A DNA stretch of 64,000 nt from UBA3478 sp965662045 (GTDB taxonomy: Bacteria; Bacteroidota; Bacteroidia; Flavobacteriales; Flavobacteriaceae): assembly GCA_965662045.1 (NCBI GenBank), contig CBFIGE010000001.1, positions 62,001 to 126,000 of the forward strand, written 5' to 3'. Numbering within the stretch: position 1 is the stretch's first letter; every line of letters begins with the position of its first letter. Shown piece after piece: positions 16,431 to 24,353 of this stretch. The notes under the pieces were generated by a model. The model worked only from the letters and a program-made list of their open reading frames with translations, had not been told where the DNA came from and ran no database searches. Both the position numbers and the translations under genes were made by a program.

Positions 16431-17700
16431 GAAATTACTTTTAAGTATCGGATTACTTCTGCTTATTTCATGCAAGAACAAAAGCGAAAACCCACTACTT
16501 ATTCCCGAACCAAATAGACTAAAGAAAGACATTACTACAAGTTCTTTGAGTTATGATCAAATTCTCGGCGCCCTTGTAGGCTCTGCTATTGGTGATGCTA
16601 TGGGAGCAAGCACTGAAATGTGGAACAGAGAAGATATTTACAAAACCTATGGTTATATTAGCACCTTAACTCCCGCCATTCGCATTCAGTCGCCAGAGGG
16701 AACTTGGGACCATAATCTGCCGGCAGGATCAAGCACAGATGACACTAGATGGAAGCTTTTAATGCTAAACTATTTTGAAAATTTCCAACCCAACGCACAC
16801 AATTTCTCTACCTTCATAAACGGTTATTACGAAAAAAGTCTAGAACTGCTAAAGCAAAAAAATTCCAGCAGCTCTATTGATGAGCTCGAACATCCTATCG
16901 AGCAGATTGATTGGATTAAGGAGTGGGCCAGAGTGAGTCGCGCCTATCTAAAAGGCCCAGAAGAATATATGCTTGCCAAAGACCGATTCTACGGAGGTGA
17001 GATGTCATGCGCAGGAATGTTGTACAGTTCGACATTAGCGATGATTTCAAATGACGCAGAAGAAGCCTACACTAAAGCCTACGAGCATGCACTTTTTGAC
17101 CAGGGCTATGCCAAAGACATCAGCGGGCTCGTTTCGAGTTTGTCGTTTAATGCCTTTCGAATTCACAATGCAGATAGTCTATTAAACAGCCTTTATCTCA
17201 TCGACCCTATGCGATTTCAAGATTCAAGACTAGTAGGTCGAATTGCTCAAGATATTCTTCTTAACACACAGAATAATGCCCGAAATGCAAGGCTTCAAGA
17301 AATTCCTAGCACAGGCAGTACAGCCTACCAAAATCTAATCAGTTCAATTCCCAAAAATTATCCTTACGAATTAAAAGACTGGATCACACAAAAAGAGATG
17401 TATAGTTTTCTTGACACACATCAAAGAGCAATTTCATTTCACGCTGCAGAAATATGGCAAATTTTAATTGCCAGTCTAGCTTTCGCAGAAGGAGATTTTA
17501 ATAAAGGTGTTGAATTTGCAGTTAACTACGGAAGAGACAACGATACAGTAGCGGCAATTACAGGCTTTATATTAGGTGCTCAAATCGGATTTGAACATCT
17601 AGATGGGCGATTAAAGCAAAAAGTGCTCGATACACATAAAAAGGTCTTAGGTATAGACCTAGAACAGATGGCAGATCGGTACTTTCAACTCTTGAAATAA
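16411..17700 (+). CDS. lipoprotein of the ADP-ribosylglycohydrolase family
   Basis: The 429-residue protein has a lipobox (LLLLISC, lipid Cys21) and then the ADP-ribosylglycohydrolase fold: ILGALVGSAIGDAMGA, the metal motif STDDTRW and the C-terminal metal motif GRDNDTVAAITG. These enzymes use two Mg ions to cleave ADP-ribose or other N- or O-glycosides. Export as a lipoprotein argues for a nutrient glycoside rather than protein ADP-ribose as substrate. The coupling to a kinase gene suggests release of a sugar outside and phosphorylation inside (inference). Confidence 0.88.
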   Translation: MTSSLHKKLLLSIGLLLLISCKNKSENPLLIPEPNRLKKDITTSSLSYDQILGALVGSAIGDAMGASTEMWNREDIYKTYGYISTLTPAIRIQSPEGTWDHNLPAGSSTDDTRWKLLMLNYFENFQPNAHNFSTFINGYYEKSLELLKQKNSSSSIDELEHPIEQIDWIKEWARVSRAYLKGPEEYMLAKDRFYGGEMSCAGMLYSSTLAMISNDAEEAYTKAYEHALFDQGYAKDISGLVSSLSFNAFRIHNADSLLNSLYLIDPMRFQDSRLVGRIAQDILLNTQNNARNARLQEIPSTGSTAYQNLISSIPKNYPYELKDWITQKEMYSFLDTHQRAISFHAAEIWQILIASLAFAEGDFNKGVEFAVNYGRDNDTVAAITGFILGAQIGFEHLDGRLKQKVLDTHKKVLGIDLEQMADRYFQLLK

Positions 17701-17702
17701 AG

Positions 17703-18470
17703 CTATTCCGTATATTGATTATTGAGATTTAAAGCATCAACCTCAGCATAAAAACCAGCCAATTTTTTGGTCAGTGCTTTAAACATTTGAGAGCCTTTTT
17801 CTACGGTTGATTTTGAAGGATCTCCGACTCCTGTATCTTCGGTTACCTGAGACCAATTGCGTTCTGACCACGCCCAAGATGAAGAAATAGCCTGCACTCG
17901 ATGCTTTTTTGCTTTTCCACTACCCCATTTACTCGAGTCAAGAATTAAATCAGCATGTAAATGAAGCATCAAACTGGTCTCCATCTCATCTGCATGATCC
18001 CCTGGGTTTTCAAAATACAAGGTCTTATCAGGAACTTGAAACCAATTACACAAGCTCAAAAACATTTCAGGAAATTCATAACCTAATTCTCTAAGTAGAG
18101 GCTTAAAATTATTTCCGCCGTGACCATTCAAAAGAATAAGTTTTTTTAAACCTTGTCGATTTAAGACTGTAATTAAATCCCTCAAAATAATGAGCTGTGT
18201 ACTTGGATTTAAATTCATGTCTAAATAGATATCTGACTGCCCAGTATTAACCCCAAATGGGATATTAGGGAGCACAACAAGATTGACATCATTTTCCCAA
18301 GCCAATCGAGCAGATTCTTCAACTATAGCTTCTACTTGATAATTATCGGTGCCATAAGGCAAATGAAAGTTATGAGCCTCAGTAGCACCCCAAGGTAAAA
18401 TGGCCAATTCATATTTGTGCTTCTGAAGAAACTCAAAATTGGTTTCAGAAAGTAAATAAGGGCGAATCAC
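17703..18470 (-). CDS. creatininase-family amidohydrolase
   Basis: The 255-residue cytoplasmic protein carries the creatininase metal and active-site pattern: PWGATEAHNFHLPYGTD (Glu, His, Asp ligands), LLNGHGGNN, and DHADEMETSLML. Family members hydrolyse creatinine, amides in riboflavin or F420 degradation, or formamides in cofactor synthesis. It is the last gene of a tight minus-strand run matB-madL-madM-thuA-like, 8 bases after its neighbour, so it may process an amide that yields malonate or another product of that pathway (inference). Confidence 0.88.
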   Translation of the reverse strand: MIRPYLLSETNFEFLQKHKYELAILPWGATEAHNFHLPYGTDNYQVEAIVEESARLAWENDVNLVVLPNIPFGVNTGQSDIYLDMNLNPSTQLIILRDLITVLNRQGLKKLILLNGHGGNNFKPLLRELGYEFPEMFLSLCNWFQVPDKTLYFENPGDHADEMETSLMLHLHADLILDSSKWGSGKAKKHRVQAISSSWAWSERNWSQVTEDTGVGDPSKSTVEKGSQMFKALTKKLAGFYAEVDALNLNNQYTE

Positions 18471-18478
18471 AACAACTT

Positions 18479-19291
18479 CTAGTATTTAGGAGTAACCCAC
18501 GATTCCATAGGCAAATATTTACTCGCACTCGCCCACTGAATTCCGCGTTTGATAATAGTCATTCCAGAAGGTTGATCGATAACGTGCGCTAAATTATGCC
18601 CTAAAGAGGTGTAAAATATACGGCCTTGGCCATAGGATTTTTTCCATATGACAGGCATAGTACAACCGTTAATCCAAGGGTCATGTTCTCCATTAAAACG
18701 AGTAGTGGCTAGGACATTACAATTAGGGTCGATATGCATATAATACTGCTCCGAGGTAATCTGAAAATCACTTAAGCCTCTTGTTATAGCATCGTCATTA
18801 GAACTAATAGAAACTTTATAATCAATATTTCCACCAGGATGAGCTACCCATTGACCACCTACCATGTATTGATACTCGGTGTTTACACGAAATGAATCAC
18901 CCATACCTCCGTGCCAACCAGCCATACCTGTTCCGTTTTCTTTAACCGCCTTAAGCAGGCCTTTTTCTTGTTCTCTTGTAATTTCAGACATGGTGAAAAT
19001 TTGTATTACCAAATCAATTTCTTTCATCAAAGACTCGTCAGTATAACAGTCGAGATTGTCAAACAATAAAACCTCAGCACCTTCTTCTTTTAACCACGGA
19101 CTTAAATAATCTCTAAATTTTGTGGGCTCGTGACCATCCCATCCTCCATAAGTGAATAGAATTTTACGTCCTTCTAAACCGGGAAGTACAGGTTGGTTCA
19201 GTAAATCAACACCAGCCTTTACTGATGTCGTACTTGATAACAGTGCAGATGCACCCGCAATCTTTCCAATAAATTTTCGTCTTGAATTCAT
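18479..19291 (-). CDS. ThuA-like protein with Tat signal
   Basis: The 270-residue protein begins with a Tat-type signal (NSRRKFIGKIAGASALL). The mature part is ThuA-like, a class-I-glutamine-amidotransferase-like fold: ILFTYGGWDGHEP, AGWHGGMGDSF, then TSEQYYMHID and GRIFYTSLGH. ThuA-type proteins accompany sugar dehydrogenases and glycan pathways, but their reaction is not established. The gene follows madM by 11 bases and precedes the creatininase-like gene by 8. Confidence 0.85.
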   Translation of the reverse strand: MNSRRKFIGKIAGASALLSSTTSVKAGVDLLNQPVLPGLEGRKILFTYGGWDGHEPTKFRDYLSPWLKEEGAEVLLFDNLDCYTDESLMKEIDLVIQIFTMSEITREQEKGLLKAVKENGTGMAGWHGGMGDSFRVNTEYQYMVGGQWVAHPGGNIDYKVSISSNDDAITRGLSDFQITSEQYYMHIDPNCNVLATTRFNGEHDPWINGCTMPVIWKKSYGQGRIFYTSLGHNLAHVIDQPSGMTIIKRGIQWASASKYLPMESWVTPKY

Positions 19292-19302
19292 ATGTTATTC
19301 TT

Positions 19303-20046
19303 TTAAAAAACCCACGTTAATGTAATAAATAATATCGACGGACATAACAAACACCCTAATCCTGTGTAAAAAGTAGCCGTAAAAGCACCATAAGGCACTA
19401 ACTTTGGATTGGTGGCAGCCAATCCGGCCGTCACTCCACTTGTAGTTCCAATGAGTCCTCCAAAAACCAAAGCAGTTTTGGCATTATCTAACTTCATATA
19501 TTTCGCCAAAAGAGGAGTGCCAATAGTAGCGACAATAGTCTTTACAACACCTGCAGCTATTGAAATGGCAATGACATCAGAACTGACACCTAATGCAGAT
19601 CCTGTAACAGGACCCACGATGTAGGTACAAGCTCCTGCACCAATGGTAGCCATACTTTTAACATCGGTGTACCCCATAAAATAAGCCAATATGGCGCCTA
19701 CATAAAATGTGACAATTACTCCTGCAAAAAGCGCCACCACTCCTGCAACACCTGCAGCTTTAATTTTTGACAGTTGTGCTCCCATAGCCGTAGCCACAAC
19801 CGTAAAATCTCTAAACATCGAACTGCCCAAAATCGCTAAACCAGCAAAAATAGGATAGTCTGCTATTCCCTTTTCTCCTCCAAAAAAAGCCAACACCAGA
19901 GCGGACAAAACGGCAATAGCAACTCCTGGAATCCTTCCTTTAAAAAGGTATTTAGAAATAGCATAGGAAAAATAAATCAGTAATCCCACCAATAAAAAGG
20001 CGAAGATCAAACCATTTTTTGCCAATAATTGATCAATAACTTCCAT
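19303..20046 (-). CDS. madM: malonate transporter subunit MadM
   Basis: The 247-residue integral membrane protein matches MadM of the MadLM malonate/sodium symporter described from Malonomonas rubra: SYAISKYLFKGRIPGVAIA, MFRDFTVVATAMG, ATIGAGACTYIVGPVTGSA, and FTATFYTGLGCLL. It has about seven to eight hydrophobic segments. It overlaps madL by 14 bases. Together they should import malonate with sodium or protons for the downstream ligase MatB. Confidence 0.9.
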   Translation of the reverse strand: MEVIDQLLAKNGLIFAFLLVGLLIYFSYAISKYLFKGRIPGVAIAVLSALVLAFFGGEKGIADYPIFAGLAILGSSMFRDFTVVATAMGAQLSKIKAAGVAGVVALFAGVIVTFYVGAILAYFMGYTDVKSMATIGAGACTYIVGPVTGSALGVSSDVIAISIAAGVVKTIVATIGTPLLAKYMKLDNAKTALVFGGLIGTTSGVTAGLAATNPKLVPYGAFTATFYTGLGCLLCPSILFITLTWVF

Positions 20047-20419
20047 CTTCGTCTATATGTTCTGGGGCAGAGCCAATTTTAGAAATTAAAGGAACCAAAA
20101 TAAATCCGACCAGAGTAGTCAATGCGCCAGCAGTGATCGCTAACCATCCCGCCGAATAGGCAGCCTTTGCGTTTAAGCTTGCTGCCATAGCGATAATAAC
20201 GGGAATGTACATCGCACTCCAAAATGTGATACCTGTGATTTCCTTTTCGTCAATCCATTGTTTTTTTCGCATATAGCCACTAAGCACAATGAGCAGCAAC
20301 ATCGCAAAACCAACACCTCCAACGTCATTACTGAGATTAATTAGTCTTCCCAAACCTAGTCCAAGAAGTTTTCCTACCAAAAAACAAAAAGCCAATAATC
20401 CTACGCCGTAAATTTTCAT
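20033..20419 (-). CDS. madL: malonate transporter subunit MadL
   Basis: The 128-residue membrane protein matches MadL: IYGVGLLAFCFLVGKLLG, NDVGGVGFAMLLLI, and GITFWSAMYIPVIIAMAA. It has four hydrophobic segments and an acidic C-terminus (HIDEDGSY). It lies 3 bases after matB and overlaps madM, so the three are one operon. Neither subunit is known to work alone. Confidence 0.9.
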   Translation of the reverse strand: MKIYGVGLLAFCFLVGKLLGLGLGRLINLSNDVGGVGFAMLLLIVLSGYMRKKQWIDEKEITGITFWSAMYIPVIIAMAASLNAKAAYSAGWLAITAGALTTLVGFILVPLISKIGSAPEHIDEDGSY

Positions 20420-20422
20420 TTC

Positions 20423-21919
20423 CTATGTAATTTGATCCTTTATAATTTGTTTTAAGACATTCTTTGTGACCTTACCTAAAACATTGCGAGGTAAATCCTC
20501 CTGAAAAATATAATGTCTCGGTAATTTATAAGAAGGTATGCGAGACCTCAACCAATTGTCTAGAGCTTTCAAATCAATTTCAGTCTCTTTTTCTAAGATC
20601 AGGCTCGCCGCAATTAGTTCACCCCACTCATCATCGGGAATTCCAACTACAGCACACTCGTTGATTCCCTGATATTTTCGAAGTATCTCTTCAATCTCCA
20701 ATGCAGAGATTTTATAGCCTCCAGATTTAATAATATCCACTGAGTTTCTACCTAAAATGCGAAAATAACCCTTATCAAAAACAGCCATATCACCCGTTTT
20801 AAACCATCCGTCTTCGGTAAATCCTTTTGAGGTTGCCTCCTCCTTATTCCAATATCTAGAAAAAACAGTTGTTCCCTTAACCAAAATCTCACCTTGAGCT
20901 CCGGGCACAACCTCTTCATCATTTTCTTGAATAATTTTTACAGAAACCCCAGGTAGGGGCTGTCCGATATGTCCTGGTCTTCGTTCCCCATCATAAGGAT
21001 TACTTATGGCCATTCCTATTTCGGTCATTCCATAGCGCTCAAGTAAAGTATGCGAACTAATTTTTTTCCATTTTTCAAGCACAGAAACAGGCAAGGCGGC
21101 CGAACCAGAAACCATCAAACGAAACTGCTTTAAAACAGTACTTATATCCTCTTGCTCTTTAGACGCCAATTCTTCAAAAAAAGAAATTAGTTTGTAATAA
21201 ATGGTAGGCACTGCCATAAATAAATTAATCTGACCACTTAGAAAAGCAGAAAAAACATTCTTTGGCGTAAATCGATCTACAAAAACAACTTCAGCGCCGA
21301 TATATAAGGGGCACAGCATTGCATTTACAATGCCGTGAATATGATGTAAGGGTAAAACGTTGAGAATAACATCTTTTTTCGACCATTTCCAAGCCTCAAT
21401 TAGCCCAGTGATTTGCGCATTTAAGTTGGAGTGTGATAAAACAACCCCCTTAGGGTTTCCAGTGGTACCACTGGTGTAAAGAATTAAGGCGTCTTCATCC
21501 AAATGCAACTCAGGCAACTCACAAAGTTCAGGCTTTAAATTGGCTACCTGTGCCATTGGAATGTCTTTGTGAAGCGTTTTAAGCTCTTGAATTGTAGTCT
21601 TAAAATCAGCACTATAAATCACATGAGATGCGGTAGTGTCACTTAACACATAACTCAGTGAAGGAACTGGATGCTTCACACATAAAGGAACGGCAATTCC
21701 TCCTGCCCGCCAAATACCCCACTGAATTGAAACATAATCAAAACCAGGGTTTACTAGATAAGCAATCCGAGCTCCATTTAAATTCGATTGACCGTTCAAC
21801 AAAAAAGAAGCGATGGTATGAGAACGACTCAACAAATCGCTGTAAGTAAATACCTCCTCTTCAAATCGTACACAATTATGCTCTAGATAGTTTTGAGCGT
21901 TGGTCAGTAATGGAATCAT
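20423..21919 (-). CDS. matB: malonyl-CoA synthetase (MatB-type AMP-forming ligase)
   Basis: The 498-residue enzyme has the ANL-superfamily motifs: P-loop LYTSGTTGNPKG, adenine motif ERYGMTEIGMA, KTGDMAVFDKGY, and the catalytic Lys near the C-terminus (NVLGKVTKN). The extended segment GMAISNPYDGERRPGHIG and LPLHHIHGIVN match MatB/ACSF3 malonyl-CoA synthetases rather than acetyl- or fatty-acyl ligases. Its place as first gene before madL and madM supports malonate as substrate. No malonyl-CoA decarboxylase is in the window, so the product may feed fatty acid synthesis or be decarboxylated elsewhere. Confidence 0.88.
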   Translation of the reverse strand: MIPLLTNAQNYLEHNCVRFEEEVFTYSDLLSRSHTIASFLLNGQSNLNGARIAYLVNPGFDYVSIQWGIWRAGGIAVPLCVKHPVPSLSYVLSDTTASHVIYSADFKTTIQELKTLHKDIPMAQVANLKPELCELPELHLDEDALILYTSGTTGNPKGVVLSHSNLNAQITGLIEAWKWSKKDVILNVLPLHHIHGIVNAMLCPLYIGAEVVFVDRFTPKNVFSAFLSGQINLFMAVPTIYYKLISFFEELASKEQEDISTVLKQFRLMVSGSAALPVSVLEKWKKISSHTLLERYGMTEIGMAISNPYDGERRPGHIGQPLPGVSVKIIQENDEEVVPGAQGEILVKGTTVFSRYWNKEEATSKGFTEDGWFKTGDMAVFDKGYFRILGRNSVDIIKSGGYKISALEIEEILRKYQGINECAVVGIPDDEWGELIAASLILEKETEIDLKALDNWLRSRIPSYKLPRHYIFQEDLPRNVLGKVTKNVLKQIIKDQIT

Positions 21920-22049
21920 TTATTTAGTCAGTCTTAGTCGGTAAAAATTAAGCATAAATTAGTTGACATTCCAATAATCCCACTCCTATATTTTAATCCA
22001 ATAAGAATATCCGATATTTGAAAGACCAACCACTTCATCTTTTTTGAAT

Positions 22050-22307
22050 ATGAATTTCGGATTTATCGCAGCAATCTTAACCACATCAGCCTTCTTGCCA
22101 CAGGCGCTAAAAACAATTCGCACTCGTGATACCAAAAGCCTAAGCCTTATGACCTTTGGGCTTATGTTTTGCGGAACCATTTGTTGGTTCATTCACGGGC
22201 TCACAATTCAAGATCTCGCGGTGATTTATGCCAATGCGATTACGGCGATTCCATTACTTATTATCTTGATGATGAAAGTGATACATATGACAAAAAAAAG
22301 CACCTAA
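22050..22307 (+). CDS. SemiSWEET-type sugar transporter
   Basis: The 85-residue protein from the ATG at 22050 (a TTG at 22044 is also in frame) has three membrane segments and the PQ-loop signature AFLPQALKTIRTRDTKSLSL, as in bacterial SemiSWEETs, which dimerise to move sugars passively across the membrane. The motif FCGTICWFIHG and the conserved YANAIT in the last helix fit. Its stop codon sits inside a terminator hairpin shared with the convergent gene. It stands alone opposite the malonate operon. Confidence 0.88.
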   Translation: MNFGFIAAILTTSAFLPQALKTIRTRDTKSLSLMTFGLMFCGTICWFIHGLTIQDLAVIYANAITAIPLLIILMMKVIHMTKKST

Positions 22308-22318
22308 AAAGGTGCTTT
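22297..22318. terminator. bidirectional terminator overlapping the SemiSWEET stop codon
   Basis: AAAGCACC (22297-22304) pairs with GGTGCTTT (22311-22318). The TAA stop (22305-22307) lies in the loop. Rightward it is followed by TTTCTT, leftward by an eight-T run, so it should serve both convergent genes. Confidence 0.7.
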
Positions 22319-22342
22319 CTTAAAAGTATGATGTTGAATTTT

Positions 22343-22885
22343 TTATTCAACTGATACATTAAAGCTAACATCGATATCAGTTTCGCCTCCAGCACCCGTG
22401 AGAGTACCATCATTTGGTTTAGTAGGCTCATGACGCAAGACGATTCTTAAAGTACCTGATCCAGCATCTGCCGTACTCAAATTAAATTCAGTTCCTAAAG
22501 GATTGCCATCACCATCGGTATTTAAACCTGAAACAGATAAACTAACTCCAGAAGAAACAAATATCACTTGATGCTCGTCATCTTCCTCTTCAACTTCTTC
22601 TGTAATATTTTCTGCAGGACTTTCAAGTTCATTTAAAAATGTTATAGAACCACTATATGTTGTATTTGCACTTAAATTACCACTAACAGTAACACTTGGC
22701 GCGTTTGGTCCATCACCGTCTAAATCCTGTGACTGTAGGGTAATGTTTCCCGGACTAAGCACAACAGTCATAGTCGTGAATACTTCTTCTTCATTAACTG
22801 GTTCTGGACTGTCGTCGTCTTTTGAACATGATACAAGTACAACAGCGAATAACCCCATAGCGAGGTATTTGAAATTTGATTTCAT
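22343..22885 (-). CDS. acidic lipoprotein of a Flavobacteria-specific beta-sandwich family
   Basis: The 180-residue protein has a lipobox (VVLVSC, lipid Cys20) followed by an acidic linker. The mature domain has alternating strands, a calcium-like DLDGDGPNAP loop, LNTDGDGNPLG, and a very acidic EEVEEEDDEHQ segment. I recall a flavobacterial family misnamed as having a type 1 periplasmic-binding fold, often encoded beside TonB-dependent receptors; no receptor is adjacent here. It is 52 bases downstream of a small His/Cys protein gene, which may share its transcript. A metal-binding role is possible. Confidence 0.72.
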   Translation of the reverse strand: MKSNFKYLAMGLFAVVLVSCSKDDDSPEPVNEEEVFTTMTVVLSPGNITLQSQDLDGDGPNAPSVTVSGNLSANTTYSGSITFLNELESPAENITEEVEEEDDEHQVIFVSSGVSLSVSGLNTDGDGNPLGTEFNLSTADAGSGTLRIVLRHEPTKPNDGTLTGAGGETDIDVSFNVSVE

Positions 22886-22937
22886 TTGAATATATATAAA
22901 AGTTTAAAAATGTGAAATTTAGATTTGGGGTAAGGAA

Positions 22938-23222
22938 TTAAACTTTTATCGGTGGTCCTCGGTCAGTTAAATTTAGAAATTGTAATGATGTGTGATACGA
23001 AAACTGGTATAGCCCATTAAGGTCCAACACTAAAACGTCTTCTTCCAAAGAAAGAGGCAGAAACAATTCGGTTGAAGGATAAATCCCTTTAATCTCTGAG
23101 GACCAAAGTTGACAAACCACACATTCCCTGTCTACAGAAAGTTTGTGCTCAAAAGAGTGAGCGCCAAAAATTCCAACAAATAATGCAATACATAAGTAAG
23201 CAGAAACTGTACCCTTTTTCAC
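22938..23222 (-). CDS. small exported protein with His and CxxC residues
   Basis: The 94-residue protein has an N-terminal hydrophobic segment and then AHSFEHKLSVDRECVVCQLW, which contains His, His and a CxxC. The C-terminus ends DRGPPIKV, a tail similar to small DUF2946-like exported proteins that I associate with metal-responsive genes. It precedes the acidic lipoprotein gene by 52 bases. Copper, zinc or haem handling would fit, but no partner in the window confirms it. Confidence 0.6.
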   Translation of the reverse strand: MKKGTVSAYLCIALFVGIFGAHSFEHKLSVDRECVVCQLWSSEIKGIYPSTELFLPLSLEEDVLVLDLNGLYQFSYHTSLQFLNLTDRGPPIKV

Positions 23223-23260
23223 AAGGACTAAAATACTTCAGAAAAATAAGACTTAAAAAC

Positions 23261-24181
23261 TTACTGATTTAAATTTAGAGGATTTCTTATCCGTTCGGCA
23301 GCATCTTTAGGAAATGCCTTTAGAATTTCATCAAGTCGAACAAAAATTACGTTTCCAGTAACCGCCTCCTTATAGGAAATGATATTATTATTAACAAAAT
23401 CAAAGCTGTATCCATATCGAAGATCCTGAACCTTTAAGGGCAATCGCCATCGACCATTTCGATAACGCGCAAAATAAATTCCATTTAAACGTGGATCATT
23501 CTTTCCTTGCACGGCCATCAGCAGCATATTTCGACCAATACGCAAGGGAGAGAAATAGATGAGCTCTTCAGTATCTAGATAGATTGGAATTGCCCCCGTA
23601 CAAGGCTCTGAAGAGCACAATGAAGCATAAATTCCATTTTTATCACTGCTACTGCCAAAAAACGCGTAATAATAAAAAATCCCATCCTTATCCATAGAAA
23701 AATAGTATAGACTTCCCAAATTAAGTTCTTCTTTTAGGTTTCGCTTTCGCTCCATCTCACCTATAGAACTGTATCTTCTTAAATAGGTTTGTTGCCCCTT
23801 CTTTCCTTTATCTTCAATTTCATTGTATATGATAAATGCGCCGTCATCAGAAAATTTAGACCTATTTGGTCTAATTGTACTCAAGGTGTCCACAGTTGGC
23901 TCGTCTTGCGTTACATCATCAACAAGAAGCATATACTGAGATTTGTTTTCTTTAGAGTACTGCGTAGAAATAAGCACCTCTCCATTAGGGTGATAGCTAA
24001 TCGTGGTAGGGACAATTCCATTTTTATAAAGGAATTGATTTACTCCATTTTCGATAGACTCTCCAATGGTATCAAGTTGTTTTTCCAAATCTTCATTATT
24101 TGAAACTGTAGATTCTTGTGCTTTCACTTGCAAGGACAAAACAAGAAGACTCGAAAGAATAAAATTGATCATGAATCTCAT
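23261..24181 (-). CDS. secreted beta-propeller-like protein (TolB/PD40 type)
   Basis: The 306-residue protein has a signal peptide (LLVLSLQVKAQ). Repeated short strands with bulky-Asp-Gly turns, such as SKFSDDGAFIIYNE, FSMDKDGIFYYYAF and RLNGIYFARYRNGRW, recall TolB-like WD40 (PD40) blades, in a number too small for a certain full propeller. Catalytic residues cannot be assigned. It diverges from the large sortilin-like propeller gene at 24354, and both are exported. Confidence 0.6.
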   Translation of the reverse strand: MRFMINFILSSLLVLSLQVKAQESTVSNNEDLEKQLDTIGESIENGVNQFLYKNGIVPTTISYHPNGEVLISTQYSKENKSQYMLLVDDVTQDEPTVDTLSTIRPNRSKFSDDGAFIIYNEIEDKGKKGQQTYLRRYSSIGEMERKRNLKEELNLGSLYYFSMDKDGIFYYYAFFGSSSDKNGIYASLCSSEPCTGAIPIYLDTEELIYFSPLRIGRNMLLMAVQGKNDPRLNGIYFARYRNGRWRLPLKVQDLRYGYSFDFVNNNIISYKEAVTGNVIFVRLDEILKAFPKDAAERIRNPLNLNQ

Positions 24182-24302
24182 AAATGCAAAAATCTTTACT
24201 TACAAGTAGAATGAAAGAAAAATCAGACGATTTACCAAAAAAAAAGAATAAATGACCTCATTCGTGTTTAAGTTACTGGGGTAAAAAAGTTAAACCAACG
24301 TA

Positions 24303-24332
24303 TTGAGACTAATTTACAAATAGATATCTTTA
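24303..24332 (+). promoter_or_regulatory. candidate promoter of the sortilin-like gene
   Basis: TTG at 24303-24305 and TATCTTTA at 24325-24332 (TAnnTTTG with the last base changed) are spaced by 19 bases, and the ATG is 21 bases downstream. Confidence 0.4.
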
Positions 24333-24353
24333 AGAGTACTAAAATCAATACAT

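Noticed and set aside
23789..24103. Plus-strand ORF of 104 codons opposite the propeller-like gene
   Set aside because: Shadow of the exported protein on the minus strand, which has a signal peptide and plausible blades.
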